A DNA stretch of 64,000 bases from Bacillota bacterium (GTDB lineage Bacteria; Bacillota; SHA-98; Ch115; JABLXJ01): NCBI GenBank assembly GCA_013178125.1, contig JABLXJ010000003.1, positions 39,157 through 103,156 of the forward strand, read 5' to 3'. The notes under the pieces were generated by a model. That model saw only the letters and a list, made by a program, of their open reading frames with translations, made no database searches and was not told the origin of the DNA. A program made the translations under genes and the position numbers. This document shows positions 18,836 through 28,450 of the stretch, piece by piece. Every line of letters starts with the position of its first letter. Positions within the stretch are counted from its first letter, which is position 1.

Positions 18836-19344
18836 TGATGGATATCTACGAAAAGAAATGCGTAGTCATTGGGGGTGGGCGAGTTGCCGAGAGGAGGGTG
18901 AGGGCGCTTCTAGCGTGCCATGGCAAGGTCCACGTGATCAGCCCCGATATAACCGGAGAGTTTGAGAATTGGGTCCAATCGGGCAGGTTGACATGGGAGG
19001 CGCGGCGATATATGCCGGGGGATTGTCATGGCGCATTCCTGGTGCTTGCCTGCACCGACGACAGGAAAACTAATGGATTGGTTGCAAAAGAGGCGGGAGA
19101 AACAGGAGCCTTGGTTAATGTAGCAGATAGCCCGGATGAGTCGAACTTCATTTTCCCCTCCACAGTACGAAGAGGCGGGTTGACCTTTGCGATTTCAACA
19201 GAAGGCAAAAACCCTGCCCTTTGTCGAAGGATCCGGGAGCGGCTGGAGGATATCCTTGATACACAGTATGAGGCAATTTGGGAGATACTTCGGGATGCGG
19301 AGGATGAGCGTGAAAAGTCGAGTAATTATCGGCACAAGAGGTAG
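18835..19344 (+). CDS. sirC: Precorrin-2 dehydrogenase / sirohydrochlorin synthase
   Basis: NAD-dependent oxidation of precorrin-2 to sirohydrochlorin, feeding cobalamin and sirohaem. The Rossmann motif CVVIGGGRVAERRVRALL is at the N terminus and SPDESNFIFPSTVRRG contains the family's conserved Asn and Pro residues. 169 aa, shorter than the usual 200 or more, with little of the C-terminal dimerisation domain. The frame is open upstream of ATG 18835 and encodes DKRYLPL just before it, which resembles the usual N terminus of the family; no canonical start codon exists there. The C terminus overlaps hemC by 50 bp. No ferrochelatase domain. Confidence 0.9.
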   Translation: MMDIYEKKCVVIGGGRVAERRVRALLACHGKVHVISPDITGEFENWVQSGRLTWEARRYMPGDCHGAFLVLACTDDRKTNGLVAKEAGETGALVNVADSPDESNFIFPSTVRRGGLTFAISTEGKNPALCRRIRERLEDILDTQYEAIWEILRDAEDEREKSSNYRHKR

Positions 19345-20242
19345 CAGACTGGCCCTGGCGCAGACGAAGCTGGTTGTGGACTTGCTCTCTCAGATCCATT
19401 CAATTGAATTCGTCCTTAAAGAGGTTACGACCAGCGCGGATAAAAATCCGGATGCGCCCCTCTATGAGATCGGCGGGGAGGGCGTGTTCGTCAAGGAGTT
19501 AGAAATTCAGCTGCTTTCGGGCGGCATAGATATGGCTGTGCACAGTTTGAAGGATTTGCCCGTCGATTTACCCCAGGGCTTGTTGATTGGAGCCGTTATT
19601 TCGAGAGGAGACCCTCTAGATGCGTTTGTGTCGTCCAGATATGAAAGCCTTGATGAATTGCCTCCGAGAGGCAAATTGGGAACCAGCAGCCCAAGGCGCA
19701 TTGCACAGCTGCGGAGCCTTCGACCTGACCTCGAATTTATCCCCGTTCGGGGCAATATCGAGACTCGCCTTGCGAAGATGGAAAGCCTCGGATTGGACGG
19801 AATAATCCTCGCCGCTGCAGGCCTTGAAAGACTGGGCCTCGCACACCTGATAAGGGAGCGCATCCCCTTTGAAATCTGCATGCCCGCGCCCGGCCAGGGT
19901 GCATTGGCCATCGAAGTTCGGAGAGATGACCCGGCTCTTTTAGGGATCGTAGCCTCCCTCGATGACCCGATGGCGAGGGCCGCTACTACAGCGGAACGCT
20001 CCTTTCTTAAAACACTTGGAGGGGGTTGCCATGCTCCCATTGGGGCGTTCGGCTACGTTGAAAATGGGGAATTAACCTTACAGGGAGTTTTGGCTAGTCC
20101 AAATGGGCGAGATATTTTAAGGGGGAAGATAAAGGGCCGGATGGAGGAAAGAGAAAAATTGGGCCAGAGGTTGGCAAAAGAGCTATTGGAGTGCGGCGGT
20201 GTCAATATCCTGAAAGGCCTTGGAAAAATTCAACGAAGGTGA
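19295..20242 (+). CDS. hemC: Porphobilinogen deaminase (hydroxymethylbilane synthase)
   Basis: Polymerises four porphobilinogens into hydroxymethylbilane. Motifs seen are GTRGSRLALAQT at the N terminus, TSSPRRIAQLRS, RGNIETRLAKM and the cofactor-bearing Cys in LGGGCHAPIG. About 315 aa. The frame is open well upstream, inside sirC; ATG 19295 has GGAG ten bases before it and ATG 19304 is the other option. The 50-bp overlap with sirC implies tight translational coupling. Confidence 0.97.
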   Translation: MRRMSVKSRVIIGTRGSRLALAQTKLVVDLLSQIHSIEFVLKEVTTSADKNPDAPLYEIGGEGVFVKELEIQLLSGGIDMAVHSLKDLPVDLPQGLLIGAVISRGDPLDAFVSSRYESLDELPPRGKLGTSSPRRIAQLRSLRPDLEFIPVRGNIETRLAKMESLGLDGIILAAAGLERLGLAHLIRERIPFEICMPAPGQGALAIEVRRDDPALLGIVASLDDPMARAATTAERSFLKTLGGGCHAPIGAFGYVENGELTLQGVLASPNGRDILRGKIKGRMEEREKLGQRLAKELLECGGVNILKGLGKIQRR

Positions 20243-20247
20243 GTTCA

Positions 20248-21831
20248 ATGAATTCGAGAATGGGCGAGAAGGGAATGGTCTACCTGGTTGGAGCTGGGCC
20301 AGGCGATGCTGGCTTGATAACGGTGAAAGGGCTTGAATGTATTCAACAAGCCCAGGTGATAGTCTACGACCGACTTGTTAACCCGCAGCTTTTAAACAGC
20401 GCCCCCGAAGAGGCTGAGCTGATATATGCGGGGAAAGGTCCGGGCTTGAAGGGTTTGAGCCAGGATGAAATCAATTCCCTATTGGTTGAGAAGGCCGCTG
20501 AGGGGAAGGTTGTTGTCCGGCTGAAAGGCGGTGATCCCTTTGTCTTCGGTAGAGGCGGGGAAGAGGCAGGGGTTTTGGCAGAGCATGGAATCCCATTTGA
20601 AGCCGTGCCCGGCGTGACGTCTGCCGTCGCTGTCCCAGCGTATTCCGGCATCCCGGTGACCGACCGGAGATACGCCTCTTCCGTTGCCATCTTCGCAGGG
20701 AGCGAAGCTTCGAACCGGAAAGAAACGCGCACCTACGAATGGCAGGCCACGGGGTCCGCAGATACCCTCGTGTTCCTAATGGGCATGGGCAATCTCGCGG
20801 AAATCGTCAAACGCTTGCAGGCAGACGGAAAAGACATCAATACACCCGTTGCCGTAATTCAAGGCGGGACGAGGGCGGAGCAAAGGACAATCGTAGGCAA
20901 CCTGAATGACATCGTGGAGAAGGTCCGGAAGGCGGGATTCGGCCCCCCTGCTGTAATCGTGGTGGGGGAGGTCGCAAAACTTCGGGAACTCCTGAAATGG
21001 CGCGAAAAGAAGCCTCTTTTCGGCCTGCGGATACTTGTGACGCGCTCACGAGAACAGTCTTCCGAATTAAGCCGGCTTATAACCCAGCACGGGGGAGAGC
21101 CGCTTGAGTTTCCAACGATAAGAATCAGCGATCCTGAGGATTTGCAGCCCATGGATGATGCTATAGCAAGGATTGAAAGCTACGATTGGATTCTCTTTAC
21201 AAGCGTTAATGGGGTCAGATGTTTTATGAGGCGTTTGCTTGTTTCGGGTAAAGACGTACGAATGCTTGGCAGCGTCCGCATTGGGGCCATCGGCCCTTCG
21301 ACTGCGGAGGGTCTTGCGGCCTTTGGGCTGCGGCCCGATCTGGTGCCGAAAACCTATCGTGCCGAGAGTTTGGCATTGGAGCTGAAAGACGATCAGGTGC
21401 GTGGCCGTCGATTTCTCCTCCCTCGCGCCGCCGGGGCGCGAGAGGTTCTGCCACAAGCCTTGAGGTCGAGGGGGGCTATTGTGGATGAAGTCGCAGCATA
21501 TCGCACAACTATCGAAAAAGAAAGCACGCTTAGAAAGGGACTACTTCCCGTCATTTCCATGATGCTTAGCCGGAGGGAGATTCATGTTATTACATTCACG
21601 AGTTCCTCCACGGTGAGGAATTTCATTGCATCTATAGGAGGGCAAGATGCAAAACGGCTCCTGGATGGCATAACCATCGCATGTATAGGACCGATAACTG
21701 CCGAAGCCGTCCAGGATTTCGGATTAGAGCCCGAGATTGTGGCCGCGGAACATACCATACCAGGGTTGGTTGAAGCCCTTGTTAAATGGGCAGAAGAGAG
21801 GAGGAAGTCTCGTGGGGTACCCAATGGTTAG
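20248..21831 (+). CDS. cobA-hemD: Uroporphyrinogen-III C-methyltransferase / uroporphyrinogen-III synthase fusion
   Basis: Two enzymes in one 527-aa chain. Residues 1-250 are the SUMT half ([16 protein letters not shown], then [13 protein letters not shown] and [11 protein letters not shown]), which converts uroporphyrinogen III to precorrin-2. Residues about 255-527 are HemD ([38 protein letters not shown]), which cyclises hydroxymethylbilane. This fusion is common in Bacillota and passes uroporphyrinogen III straight to the corrin/sirohaem branch. ATG 20248 follows AAGGTGAG right after hemC. It overlaps hemB by 20 bp. Confidence 0.96.
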   Translation: MNSRMGEKGMVYLVGAGPGDAGLITVKGLECIQQAQVIVYDRLVNPQLLNSAPEEAELIYAGKGPGLKGLSQDEINSLLVEKAAEGKVVVRLKGGDPFVFGRGGEEAGVLAEHGIPFEAVPGVTSAVAVPAYSGIPVTDRRYASSVAIFAGSEASNRKETRTYEWQATGSADTLVFLMGMGNLAEIVKRLQADGKDINTPVAVIQGGTRAEQRTIVGNLNDIVEKVRKAGFGPPAVIVVGEVAKLRELLKWREKKPLFGLRILVTRSREQSSELSRLITQHGGEPLEFPTIRISDPEDLQPMDDAIARIESYDWILFTSVNGVRCFMRRLLVSGKDVRMLGSVRIGAIGPSTAEGLAAFGLRPDLVPKTYRAESLALELKDDQVRGRRFLLPRAAGAREVLPQALRSRGAIVDEVAAYRTTIEKESTLRKGLLPVISMMLSRREIHVITFTSSSTVRNFIASIGGQDAKRLLDGITIACIGPITAEAVQDFGLEPEIVAAEHTIPGLVEALVKWAEERRKSRGVPNG

Positions 21832-22795
21832 GATGAGACGGCTTCGCGAGAAAGAAGGGATACGAAGGATGATCAGGGAAACCCATTTGACCCTGGATGA
21901 CCTCGTATACCCGCTTTTCGTGGCGCCCGGCGAGCGTGTAAGAAAAGAAATACCCTCGATGCCGCGGAACCATCACATCTCCGTGGACTTGATCAGCGAG
22001 GAGGCGAAAACCCTTTATGATCTAGGGATCCCTGCCGTCATTCTCTTTGGATTACCGGAGACTAAGGACCCCTTTGGGAGCGAGGCATGGCATGAGGACG
22101 GGATAGTGCAGCGAGCTGTTCGGGCTATAAAGAAGGCCGTTTCCGACCTGGTCGTAATCACAGACGTCTGCCTGTGTCAGTATACCAGCACGGGGCACTG
22201 CGGACTTGTGGATAGCTCCGGGACCAGGATCGAAAATGACCCTTCCTGCGGGCTTTTGGCGGAGGTGGCCCTGTCTCATGCCCTCGCGGGTGCGGACATC
22301 GTCGCGCCGTCGGATATGATGGACGGGCGAGTCCAGGCGATCAGGAGGAAGCTGGACGATGCAGGTTTCCCCCATGTCCTGATTCTTTCCTATGCCGCCA
22401 AGTATGCCTCGAGCTTTTACGGCCCTTTCCGGGAGGCGGCGGATTCGGCCCCTCAATTTGGGGATCGCCGCTCGTATCAAATGGATCCCGCCAACAGCGA
22501 CCAGGCTCTGCGTGAGGTGGAGCTGGATCTCGACGAGGGGGCGGATATTGTGATGGTCAAGCCCGCCCTGGCTTACGGGGATGTGATCCGCAGGGTCAAA
22601 GATAGGTTTCGGGTGCCGGTTGCCGCTTACAATGTAAGCGGGGAGTATGCCATGATAGAGGCGGCCGCCGAAAGAGGGTGGATAGATAGGAGATCGACCG
22701 TTTTGGAGGTATTGACCTCATTAAAAAGGGCAGGGGCGGATATCATTATTACCTACTATGCCAGGGATGTAGCACGATGGCTGCGCGACGGCTAA
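21812..22795 (+). CDS. hemB: Delta-aminolevulinic acid dehydratase (porphobilinogen synthase)
   Basis: Condenses two aminolevulinates to porphobilinogen. Two active-site lysines are in [16 protein letters not shown] and [11 protein letters not shown]. The metal site [14 protein letters not shown] carries three Cys, indicating a zinc-dependent enzyme. 327 aa from GTG 21812, which has GAGGAGGAA upstream; ATG 21824 is the alternative. It overlaps cobA-hemD. Confidence 0.97.
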   Translation: MGYPMVRMRRLREKEGIRRMIRETHLTLDDLVYPLFVAPGERVRKEIPSMPRNHHISVDLISEEAKTLYDLGIPAVILFGLPETKDPFGSEAWHEDGIVQRAVRAIKKAVSDLVVITDVCLCQYTSTGHCGLVDSSGTRIENDPSCGLLAEVALSHALAGADIVAPSDMMDGRVQAIRRKLDDAGFPHVLILSYAAKYASSFYGPFREAADSAPQFGDRRSYQMDPANSDQALREVELDLDEGADIVMVKPALAYGDVIRRVKDRFRVPVAAYNVSGEYAMIEAAAERGWIDRRSTVLEVLTSLKRAGADIIITYYARDVARWLRDG

Positions 22796-22855
22796 GAGAT
22801 TTGAAATACCGGGGGGTGTTTTTGGCTTTAGTGAGGAATGAAGAGGGGAGACAAA

Positions 22856-24181
22856 ATGGTGAATGAGAATGGGGGATTAAGCGCAAAATCCCGGTCGCTT
22901 GAGCTATACGCCGAGGCTGAGCGGTATATCCCAGGCGGCGTCAATAGCCCGGTAAGGGCGTACAAGGCTGTGGACATGCATCCTTTGTTCATAGATAGGG
23001 GAGAGGGTTCGAGAATCTATGATGTGGACGGGCATTCCTATATAGACTACGTTTGCTCCTGGGGGCCATTAATTTTGGGCCACGCTCATCCTAAGGTCGT
23101 GGAGGCCATTAAGAAGGCTGCCGAGAAAGGGACGAGTTACGGGGCGCCGACTGAGCTTGAAACCAGGCTTGCGAGGCTTATCGTTGAGGCTGTGCCGTCC
23201 ATCGAAAGGGTGAGGATGGTCAATTCCGGGACTGAAGCGACGATGAGCGCATTGCGTGTGGCAAGAGGCTACACGGGACGAAACAAGATAATCAAGTTTG
23301 CAGGCTGCTATCACGGCCACGCTGACAGCCTCTTGGTAAGCGCTGGATCTGGGGCAATCACGCTGGGCATACCGGGGAGCGCTGGCGTAACGCAGAATGC
23401 AGTAAGGGATACTATCGTGCTCCCCTATAATGATCTCGCTCCTGTGGAAGAGGCCTTCAGTCAATTCGGGGAGGATATCGCTGCGGTCATTGTTGAGCCG
23501 ATAGCAGGAAACATGGGGCTCGTCTTGCCGAAAATGGGCTACCTAGAAGGTCTGAGAAGGATAACGCGAGATCACGGTGCGTTGCTCATCTTCGACGAGG
23601 TCATTACGGGGTTCAGAGTCGCGCCTGGCGGGGCGCAGGAGCTTTACAACGTGGCACCTGACCTGACGTGTCTTGGAAAGATCATTGGTGGCGGCCTGCC
23701 AGTGGGGGCTTACGGAGGCAAGAAAGAGATCATGGGGGTTTTGGCTCCATCAGGCCCCGTATACCAGGCCGGAACCCTTTCGGGGAATCCCCTTGCAATG
23801 GCAGCAGGAATTGCTGTACTGGAGCTTTTGCAAGATAGACGCATATACGAGGAACTTGAAGGGAAAACATCATACCTCCTTAGCCAGATATCGGATTTTG
23901 CAAGCAAAAACGGCATACCTGTATATATAACTCGGGCTGGTTCCATGTTTTGCGTTTTCTTCACCCACGGCGAGGTCTTTGACTACGACACGGCCAAGAC
24001 AGCTGATGTCCGGGCGTATAGCGACTTCTTTAAGATCATGCTCAAAGAAGGGATCTACCTTGCCTCTTCTCAGTTTGAGACCGCATTCTTGTCGGCAGCG
24101 CATTCTGAGGAGGATGTAGAGCGTACGGTAGCTGCCTATAAACGGGCATTGATCAAGGTCGCGGCCACCATGGGCCCCTAG
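22856..24181 (+). CDS. hemL: Glutamate-1-semialdehyde 2,1-aminomutase
   Basis: PLP enzyme converting glutamate-1-semialdehyde to 5-aminolevulinate. Motifs include [34 protein letters not shown] and [14 protein letters not shown], and the Schiff-base lysine in [16 protein letters not shown]. 441 aa. ATG 22856 is chosen because GAGGGGAGA lies just upstream; ATG 22838 would place the start inside that site. A 60-bp gap follows the hemB stop, so the operon probably continues. Confidence 0.97.
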   Translation: MVNENGGLSAKSRSLELYAEAERYIPGGVNSPVRAYKAVDMHPLFIDRGEGSRIYDVDGHSYIDYVCSWGPLILGHAHPKVVEAIKKAAEKGTSYGAPTELETRLARLIVEAVPSIERVRMVNSGTEATMSALRVARGYTGRNKIIKFAGCYHGHADSLLVSAGSGAITLGIPGSAGVTQNAVRDTIVLPYNDLAPVEEAFSQFGEDIAAVIVEPIAGNMGLVLPKMGYLEGLRRITRDHGALLIFDEVITGFRVAPGGAQELYNVAPDLTCLGKIIGGGLPVGAYGGKKEIMGVLAPSGPVYQAGTLSGNPLAMAAGIAVLELLQDRRIYEELEGKTSYLLSQISDFASKNGIPVYITRAGSMFCVFFTHGEVFDYDTAKTADVRAYSDFFKIMLKEGIYLASSQFETAFLSAAHSEEDVERTVAAYKRALIKVAATMGP

Positions 24182-24243
24182 CCACGGGCATTGACTTCGA
24201 GAAACACGGAAAGACCCCTAAAAAGGAAGGCTGGAGAAGAAGG

Positions 24244-26166
24244 ATGCTCGAGCCAGTCAGACAAAATGGACGTCTTTTGAGGAGGGGCTACACCACCGGC
24301 ACCTGTGCCGCCGCGGCTGCCAAGGCCGCGACCCGCATGCTCTTTGAAGGTTGCCCCCTCAAGGAGATAGAGGTGGCCCTTCCAGCAGGCAGCTCGCTTA
24401 CACTGCACCTCATTGATGTCAAGATAGGGGACGGATACGCCATGTGTGGCGTGGTTAAGGACCCAGGGGATGATCCTGACGTGACAAGGGGGCTTACGAT
24501 CTATGCCGAGGCGAAGCACGCTGAGGCTAAAGGATATGACAAAGGGCCCGGTGCGGGGAATGGCGTTAGCCACAAGATGGATGATAGTACTAGGGGGGGT
24601 GATAGCACCAGGATGGCCGATAGGATCCTCGTGCGGGCTGGCGAAGGAATAGGGATCGTCACAAAGCCGGGGCTCAAGGTGCCGGTGGGACAGCCGGCCA
24701 TCAACCCGGTTCCGATGCGGATGATCGAGTCCGAGGTTAGCAAGGTTTTGCCGGAGGGAGAGGCCGTTGAGATAACCCTCAGCGTGCCGGGGGGCGCAGA
24801 GGTGGCGGCGAGGACCTTCAACCCGCGCCTGGGCATCATTGGGGGCATTTCGATCCTGGGCACAACCGGAATTGTCGAGCCGATGTCGGAGGAGGCTTTC
24901 CGAGAGTCCCTCGCCCTTGAGATCAGCCAGGCGGCCGCGAGCGGGCGAAAGACACTGGTTTTGGTGCCGGGTAAAACCGGCGAGAGGGCGGCCGTAGAGA
25001 AATTTGGCCTTCCCCATGATGCCGTCGTGGAGATGAGCAATTTCGTAGGTTTTATGTTAGAGGAGTGTGTGCGGCAAGGTATCAGCCACGTTCTTCTCTT
25101 GGGCCACCATGGTAAATTAGGGAAGGTATCTGCCGGCATCTTCAACACCCATAGCAGGGTCGCGGATTGCCGTCTTGAAGTGCTCGCAGTTCACGCTGCC
25201 CTCCTCGGCGCAAGCCGCCACGTTGTGGCGGCCGTAATGTCGTCGAACACGGCCGAGGCGGCGGTGGACATCTTGAGGGCAAATGGGCTTATGGAGGTTT
25301 TCAATGTCGTTGCCAAACGGGCAAGCGAGAGGGCGATGGAATTCACAGGCAACAAGTTGAGTGTGGGATGCGTGTTGTTGTCGCTCTCAGACGAGGTGCT
25401 CGGGTTCGATGAGAACGCCGGGGAAATGGCGGAAATGCTGGGGTGTCCGGGAGATGTCTTTTATAAGTATAAGGCACCGGCAAGGCCCGCGCGGGCAAAC
25501 AACAAAACGACCAGGGGAAATGCCAAAAGGCCTCGTTGCGTTTACGTGATCGGGATCGGGCCGGGATACCGGGATTATCTCCTGCCTGTAGCGCGGCGGA
25601 CGGCCGAGGAGTGCGATGTCCTGGTCGGCGGCAAAAGGGCCCTTGAGCTATTCAGCTACCTGGAGGGCAAGGAGAAAAGGGAGATCCGCGGCAATCTGGA
25701 AGAAGTTGCGACTTTCATTAACGAGAAACGGCAAACAGAGACAGTTGGGGTGTTGGCTTCCGGCGACCCTGGCCTATATAGCATCCTCGGTTTCCTCTGT
25801 GAATGGGTACCGAGGAATGAAATAGAGGTGATCCCCGGCGTAAGCTCCGTACAACTATGTTGCGCCCGGGCAAAGATCGCATGGAATGATTTGAAGGTTA
25901 TAAGCCTTCATGGCCGGGGGCCTGACGGGCTCGTAGAGGCTATTTTGGCCAACCCGAAGGTGGCGATCTTGACCGATAACAGGTTTACGCCTCCGAGGAT
26001 CGCAAGGTTTCTCTTGGAGAATGGGGTCGGGAACAGGAGGGTGATAGTCGCGGAGAACCTATCGTATCCAAAAGAGCGCCTGATAGATGGGAACCTTGAG
26101 ACTCTCGCTCATGAACATAGCCTCGGCGGCAATTGTGTGATGGTGGTCGGGGATGTGGGGGATTGA
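24244..26166 (+). CDS. cbiDE: Cobalt-precorrin-5B C1-methyltransferase / precorrin-6Y C5-methyltransferase fusion
   Basis: A 640-aa fusion of CbiD (residues 1 to about 415) and CbiE (about 430-640). CbiD shows RRGYTTGTCAAAAAKAA and VLLLGHHGKLGKVSAGIFNTHS; CbiE shows YVIGIGPGYRDYLLPVARR, ASGDPGLYS and EVIPGVSSVQL. The linker is basic and low-complexity. CbiE is more often fused to CbiT (as CobL); fusion to CbiD is less usual. CbiD also has an insertion of about 35 residues at 92-127 containing a repeated DSTR motif. CbiD is a marker of the anaerobic pathway. CbiT follows 15 bp later. Confidence 0.95.
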   Translation: MLEPVRQNGRLLRRGYTTGTCAAAAAKAATRMLFEGCPLKEIEVALPAGSSLTLHLIDVKIGDGYAMCGVVKDPGDDPDVTRGLTIYAEAKHAEAKGYDKGPGAGNGVSHKMDDSTRGGDSTRMADRILVRAGEGIGIVTKPGLKVPVGQPAINPVPMRMIESEVSKVLPEGEAVEITLSVPGGAEVAARTFNPRLGIIGGISILGTTGIVEPMSEEAFRESLALEISQAAASGRKTLVLVPGKTGERAAVEKFGLPHDAVVEMSNFVGFMLEECVRQGISHVLLLGHHGKLGKVSAGIFNTHSRVADCRLEVLAVHAALLGASRHVVAAVMSSNTAEAAVDILRANGLMEVFNVVAKRASERAMEFTGNKLSVGCVLLSLSDEVLGFDENAGEMAEMLGCPGDVFYKYKAPARPARANNKTTRGNAKRPRCVYVIGIGPGYRDYLLPVARRTAEECDVLVGGKRALELFSYLEGKEKREIRGNLEEVATFINEKRQTETVGVLASGDPGLYSILGFLCEWVPRNEIEVIPGVSSVQLCCARAKIAWNDLKVISLHGRGPDGLVEAILANPKVAILTDNRFTPPRIARFLLENGVGNRRVIVAENLSYPKERLIDGNLETLAHEHSLGGNCVMVVGDVGD

Positions 26167-26181
26167 GAGGGGTGGCATGAG

Positions 26182-26799
26182 ATGCATCAGAGAATAGCGT
26201 GGCATTACTCTACGCCGGGCATCCCGGACGACTGGTTCATCCAGGGCGGGGTGCCAATGACCAAAGCCGAAGCGAGGACTATTACGCTTTCGAGGGCAAG
26301 ATTAAAGAGGGATAGCATCATCTACGATATCGGGGCGGGGACGGGCTCCATTGCCGTTGAGGCGGCCCTTCTGGCCCCACAGGGCCAGGTTTTTGCCGTA
26401 GAGAGGAACCCGGAGGCAATAGGGTTAATCCGACAAAATGCGATCAGATTCGGCGCAGGGAATCTGGAGATCATTGAGGGAGAAGCCCCCGGGGCATTAA
26501 GCGACCTGTCCCCCGCTGATCGGATCATCATTGGAGGGAGCGGTGGACACCTGAGGGACATCCTGTGCGTTGCCAGGGAAAAGCTGCTGGACGGAGGGCG
26601 GCTCGTCATAAATTCCATAAGCCTTGAGACCTTCTGCACGAGCCTTGAGGCGCTACCCTGGGAGGGGCTTTGGATCGCGGATATCTGCTGCGTGACGGTG
26701 GCCAGGGTCGCCGGGATCGAGGAGGTAAGGATGTGGCAGGGCCTCAACCCCGTTTATATCATCACGGCAGTAAAGGGTAAAGAGGAGGCCCAAAGGTAG
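26182..26799 (+). CDS. cbiT: Cobalt-precorrin-6B C15-methyltransferase (decarboxylating)
   Basis: SAM-dependent methylation at C15 with loss of the C12 acetate carboxyl. The start of the domain, GIPDDWFIQGGVPMTKAEAR, and the SAM site YDIGAGTGSIAVEAALL are typical, as is IIIGGSGGHLRDIL. 205 aa, a stand-alone CbiT. It works directly with CbiE, encoded at the end of the previous gene. Confidence 0.95.
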   Translation: MHQRIAWHYSTPGIPDDWFIQGGVPMTKAEARTITLSRARLKRDSIIYDIGAGTGSIAVEAALLAPQGQVFAVERNPEAIGLIRQNAIRFGAGNLEIIEGEAPGALSDLSPADRIIIGGSGGHLRDILCVAREKLLDGGRLVINSISLETFCTSLEALPWEGLWIADICCVTVARVAGIEEVRMWQGLNPVYIITAVKGKEEAQR

Positions 26800-26833
26800 A
26801 GCATCCGCGCGGCGGAAATGGTGATGAAGAGGG

Positions 26834-27592
26834 GTGAGAGGAGTGAGAGGAAGGCTTTACGGCATCGGAGTAGGACCGGGAGACCCGGAACTCCTCACCA
26901 TGAAGGCATACAGGATCTTGAGCGAGGTAGACGTGGTTGCATCGCCCGTATCCTCTCAAGATCGGGAGGGTATCGCGCTTTCAATTGTTGAAAAAGCTTT
27001 AGGCAGGCAAGTCAACCGGCTGGAGCTGGTCTTCCCCATGACCCGTGAAAAAAAGGAACTAGAGCTACATTGGGGGACGGCTGTAAGCAAGATGCTTGAG
27101 AAACTTGATGCAGGCCAGGACGTGGCGTTTGTTACGCTGGGCGACCCGCTCCTTTACAGCACTTATTGTTACGTGGTTCGGAGGCTGAGAGGATATCCTG
27201 ATATTCAGATAACCACTATCCCCGGGATCACGTCATTTTCGGCGTGCACTGCAGCCTTCAACGTGCCCCTTGCCGAGGGTGATGAGACGGTGGCTATTCT
27301 GCCGGGTATGGGCGACCCCTCCCAACTTGAGGAGGCTCTCCGAAGCTTCGACAATATCATATTGATGAAGGCGGCAAGTAACTACGACCAGATAGTGAGG
27401 TTGCTCGCGGAGCTCGGGCTTTCTGGGAATTGCCTCTTTGCCAGCCGCCTGGGCCACGGAGACGAGCTCTTAAGTACCGATGTTGCTCATCTGGGTGGGC
27501 AAAAGAAGGATTACCTCTCGCTCATGGTCGTTAAGCGAAACCCTTATGACCTTCTCAAGAGTTCCAACGGCACGGCGACGGGCTGCGATTGA
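26834..27592 (+). CDS. cbiL: Precorrin-2 / cobalt-factor-II C20-methyltransferase
   Basis: Tetrapyrrole methylase that adds a methyl at C20. It begins RLYGIGVGPGDPELLTMKAYRIL and has the family's TLGDPLLYSTYCYV and ITTIPGITSFSACTAA segments. The sequence fits the CbiL/CobI subfamily rather than other methylases. 252 aa; GTG starts at 26834 and 26843 are both possible in a purine-rich stretch. Confidence 0.92.
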   Translation: MRGVRGRLYGIGVGPGDPELLTMKAYRILSEVDVVASPVSSQDREGIALSIVEKALGRQVNRLELVFPMTREKKELELHWGTAVSKMLEKLDAGQDVAFVTLGDPLLYSTYCYVVRRLRGYPDIQITTIPGITSFSACTAAFNVPLAEGDETVAILPGMGDPSQLEEALRSFDNIILMKAASNYDQIVRLLAELGLSGNCLFASRLGHGDELLSTDVAHLGGQKKDYLSLMVVKRNPYDLLKSSNGTATGCD

Positions 27593-27634
27593 ACATGAGA
27601 ATCAGGGTAGGGGGAATCGGGGCAGGCGAGTTTC

Positions 27635-28423
27635 ATGCAGGGGGGAATAAGGGAATTGAAAGCGAAGGTTTACTTCATCGGGGCAGGCCCGGGCGATCCT
27701 GATCTCTTGACGATAAAAGCCAAAAACATACTCGAGGCGGCGGATGTTGTCATCTACGCCGGCTCGCTGGTCAACCCCGAGATTCTTCGCTATGCCAGGA
27801 AGGATGCGAAGGTTTACAACAGTGCCGGGATGACCCTTGAGGAAATCGTGAGGGTGATGGCTGAAGCTGTCCGGGAAAGGAAGGTGGTGGCGAGACTCCA
27901 TACAGGTGATCCCAGCCTTTACGGGGCCATACAGGAACAAATTGATTGGCTTGAGGAAGATGGCATCCTTTGTGAGGTTGTCCCCGGGGTAAGCTCAATG
28001 TCTGCTGCGGCTGCCTCCCTAAAGAGGGAGTACACCCTGCCGGGCGTCTCCCAGACGATGATTGTCACGAGGCTCTCGGGCAGGACATCGGTGCCCGGGG
28101 AAGAAAGGCTTTCATATCTTGCAAAACATGGGTCAAGCATGGTGATCTTCCTGAGCGTTCATATGATTAGGGAAGTCCTCGAACAATTGCGTGCAGGATA
28201 CAGCCCTGAAACGCCTGTGGCGGTAGTTTACAAGGCCTCATGGCCCGATGAACAAATCATTCGCGGCAGATTGAAGGATATAGCGGAAAAGGTGGAGGCT
28301 GCCGGGGTTGGACGCACCGCATTGATCCTCGTGGGAGATTTTCTCGAGTGCAAGCATGACAAGTATGAGAGGTCGAAACTCTATGATGGGGATTTTGAGC
28401 ATACCTTTAGGGGAAGAGTGTGA
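27635..28423 (+). CDS. cbiF: Cobalt-precorrin-4 C11-methyltransferase
   Basis: Methylase for C11. Diagnostic stretches are KVYFIGAGPGDPDLLTIKAK, IYAGSLVNPEIL, ARLHTGDPSLYGAIQEQ and EVVPGVSSMSAAAASL, characteristic of CbiF/CobM. 262 aa from ATG 27635; TTG 27656 next to AAGGGA is another possible start. The 27-bp gap to cbiG suggests the same transcript. Confidence 0.95.
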   Translation: MQGGIRELKAKVYFIGAGPGDPDLLTIKAKNILEAADVVIYAGSLVNPEILRYARKDAKVYNSAGMTLEEIVRVMAEAVRERKVVARLHTGDPSLYGAIQEQIDWLEEDGILCEVVPGVSSMSAAAASLKREYTLPGVSQTMIVTRLSGRTSVPGEERLSYLAKHGSSMVIFLSVHMIREVLEQLRAGYSPETPVAVVYKASWPDEQIIRGRLKDIAEKVEAAGVGRTALILVGDFLECKHDKYERSKLYDGDFEHTFRGRV

Positions 28424-28450
28424 GGGGCGTTCTGGCTGAATTTCGGCTGA

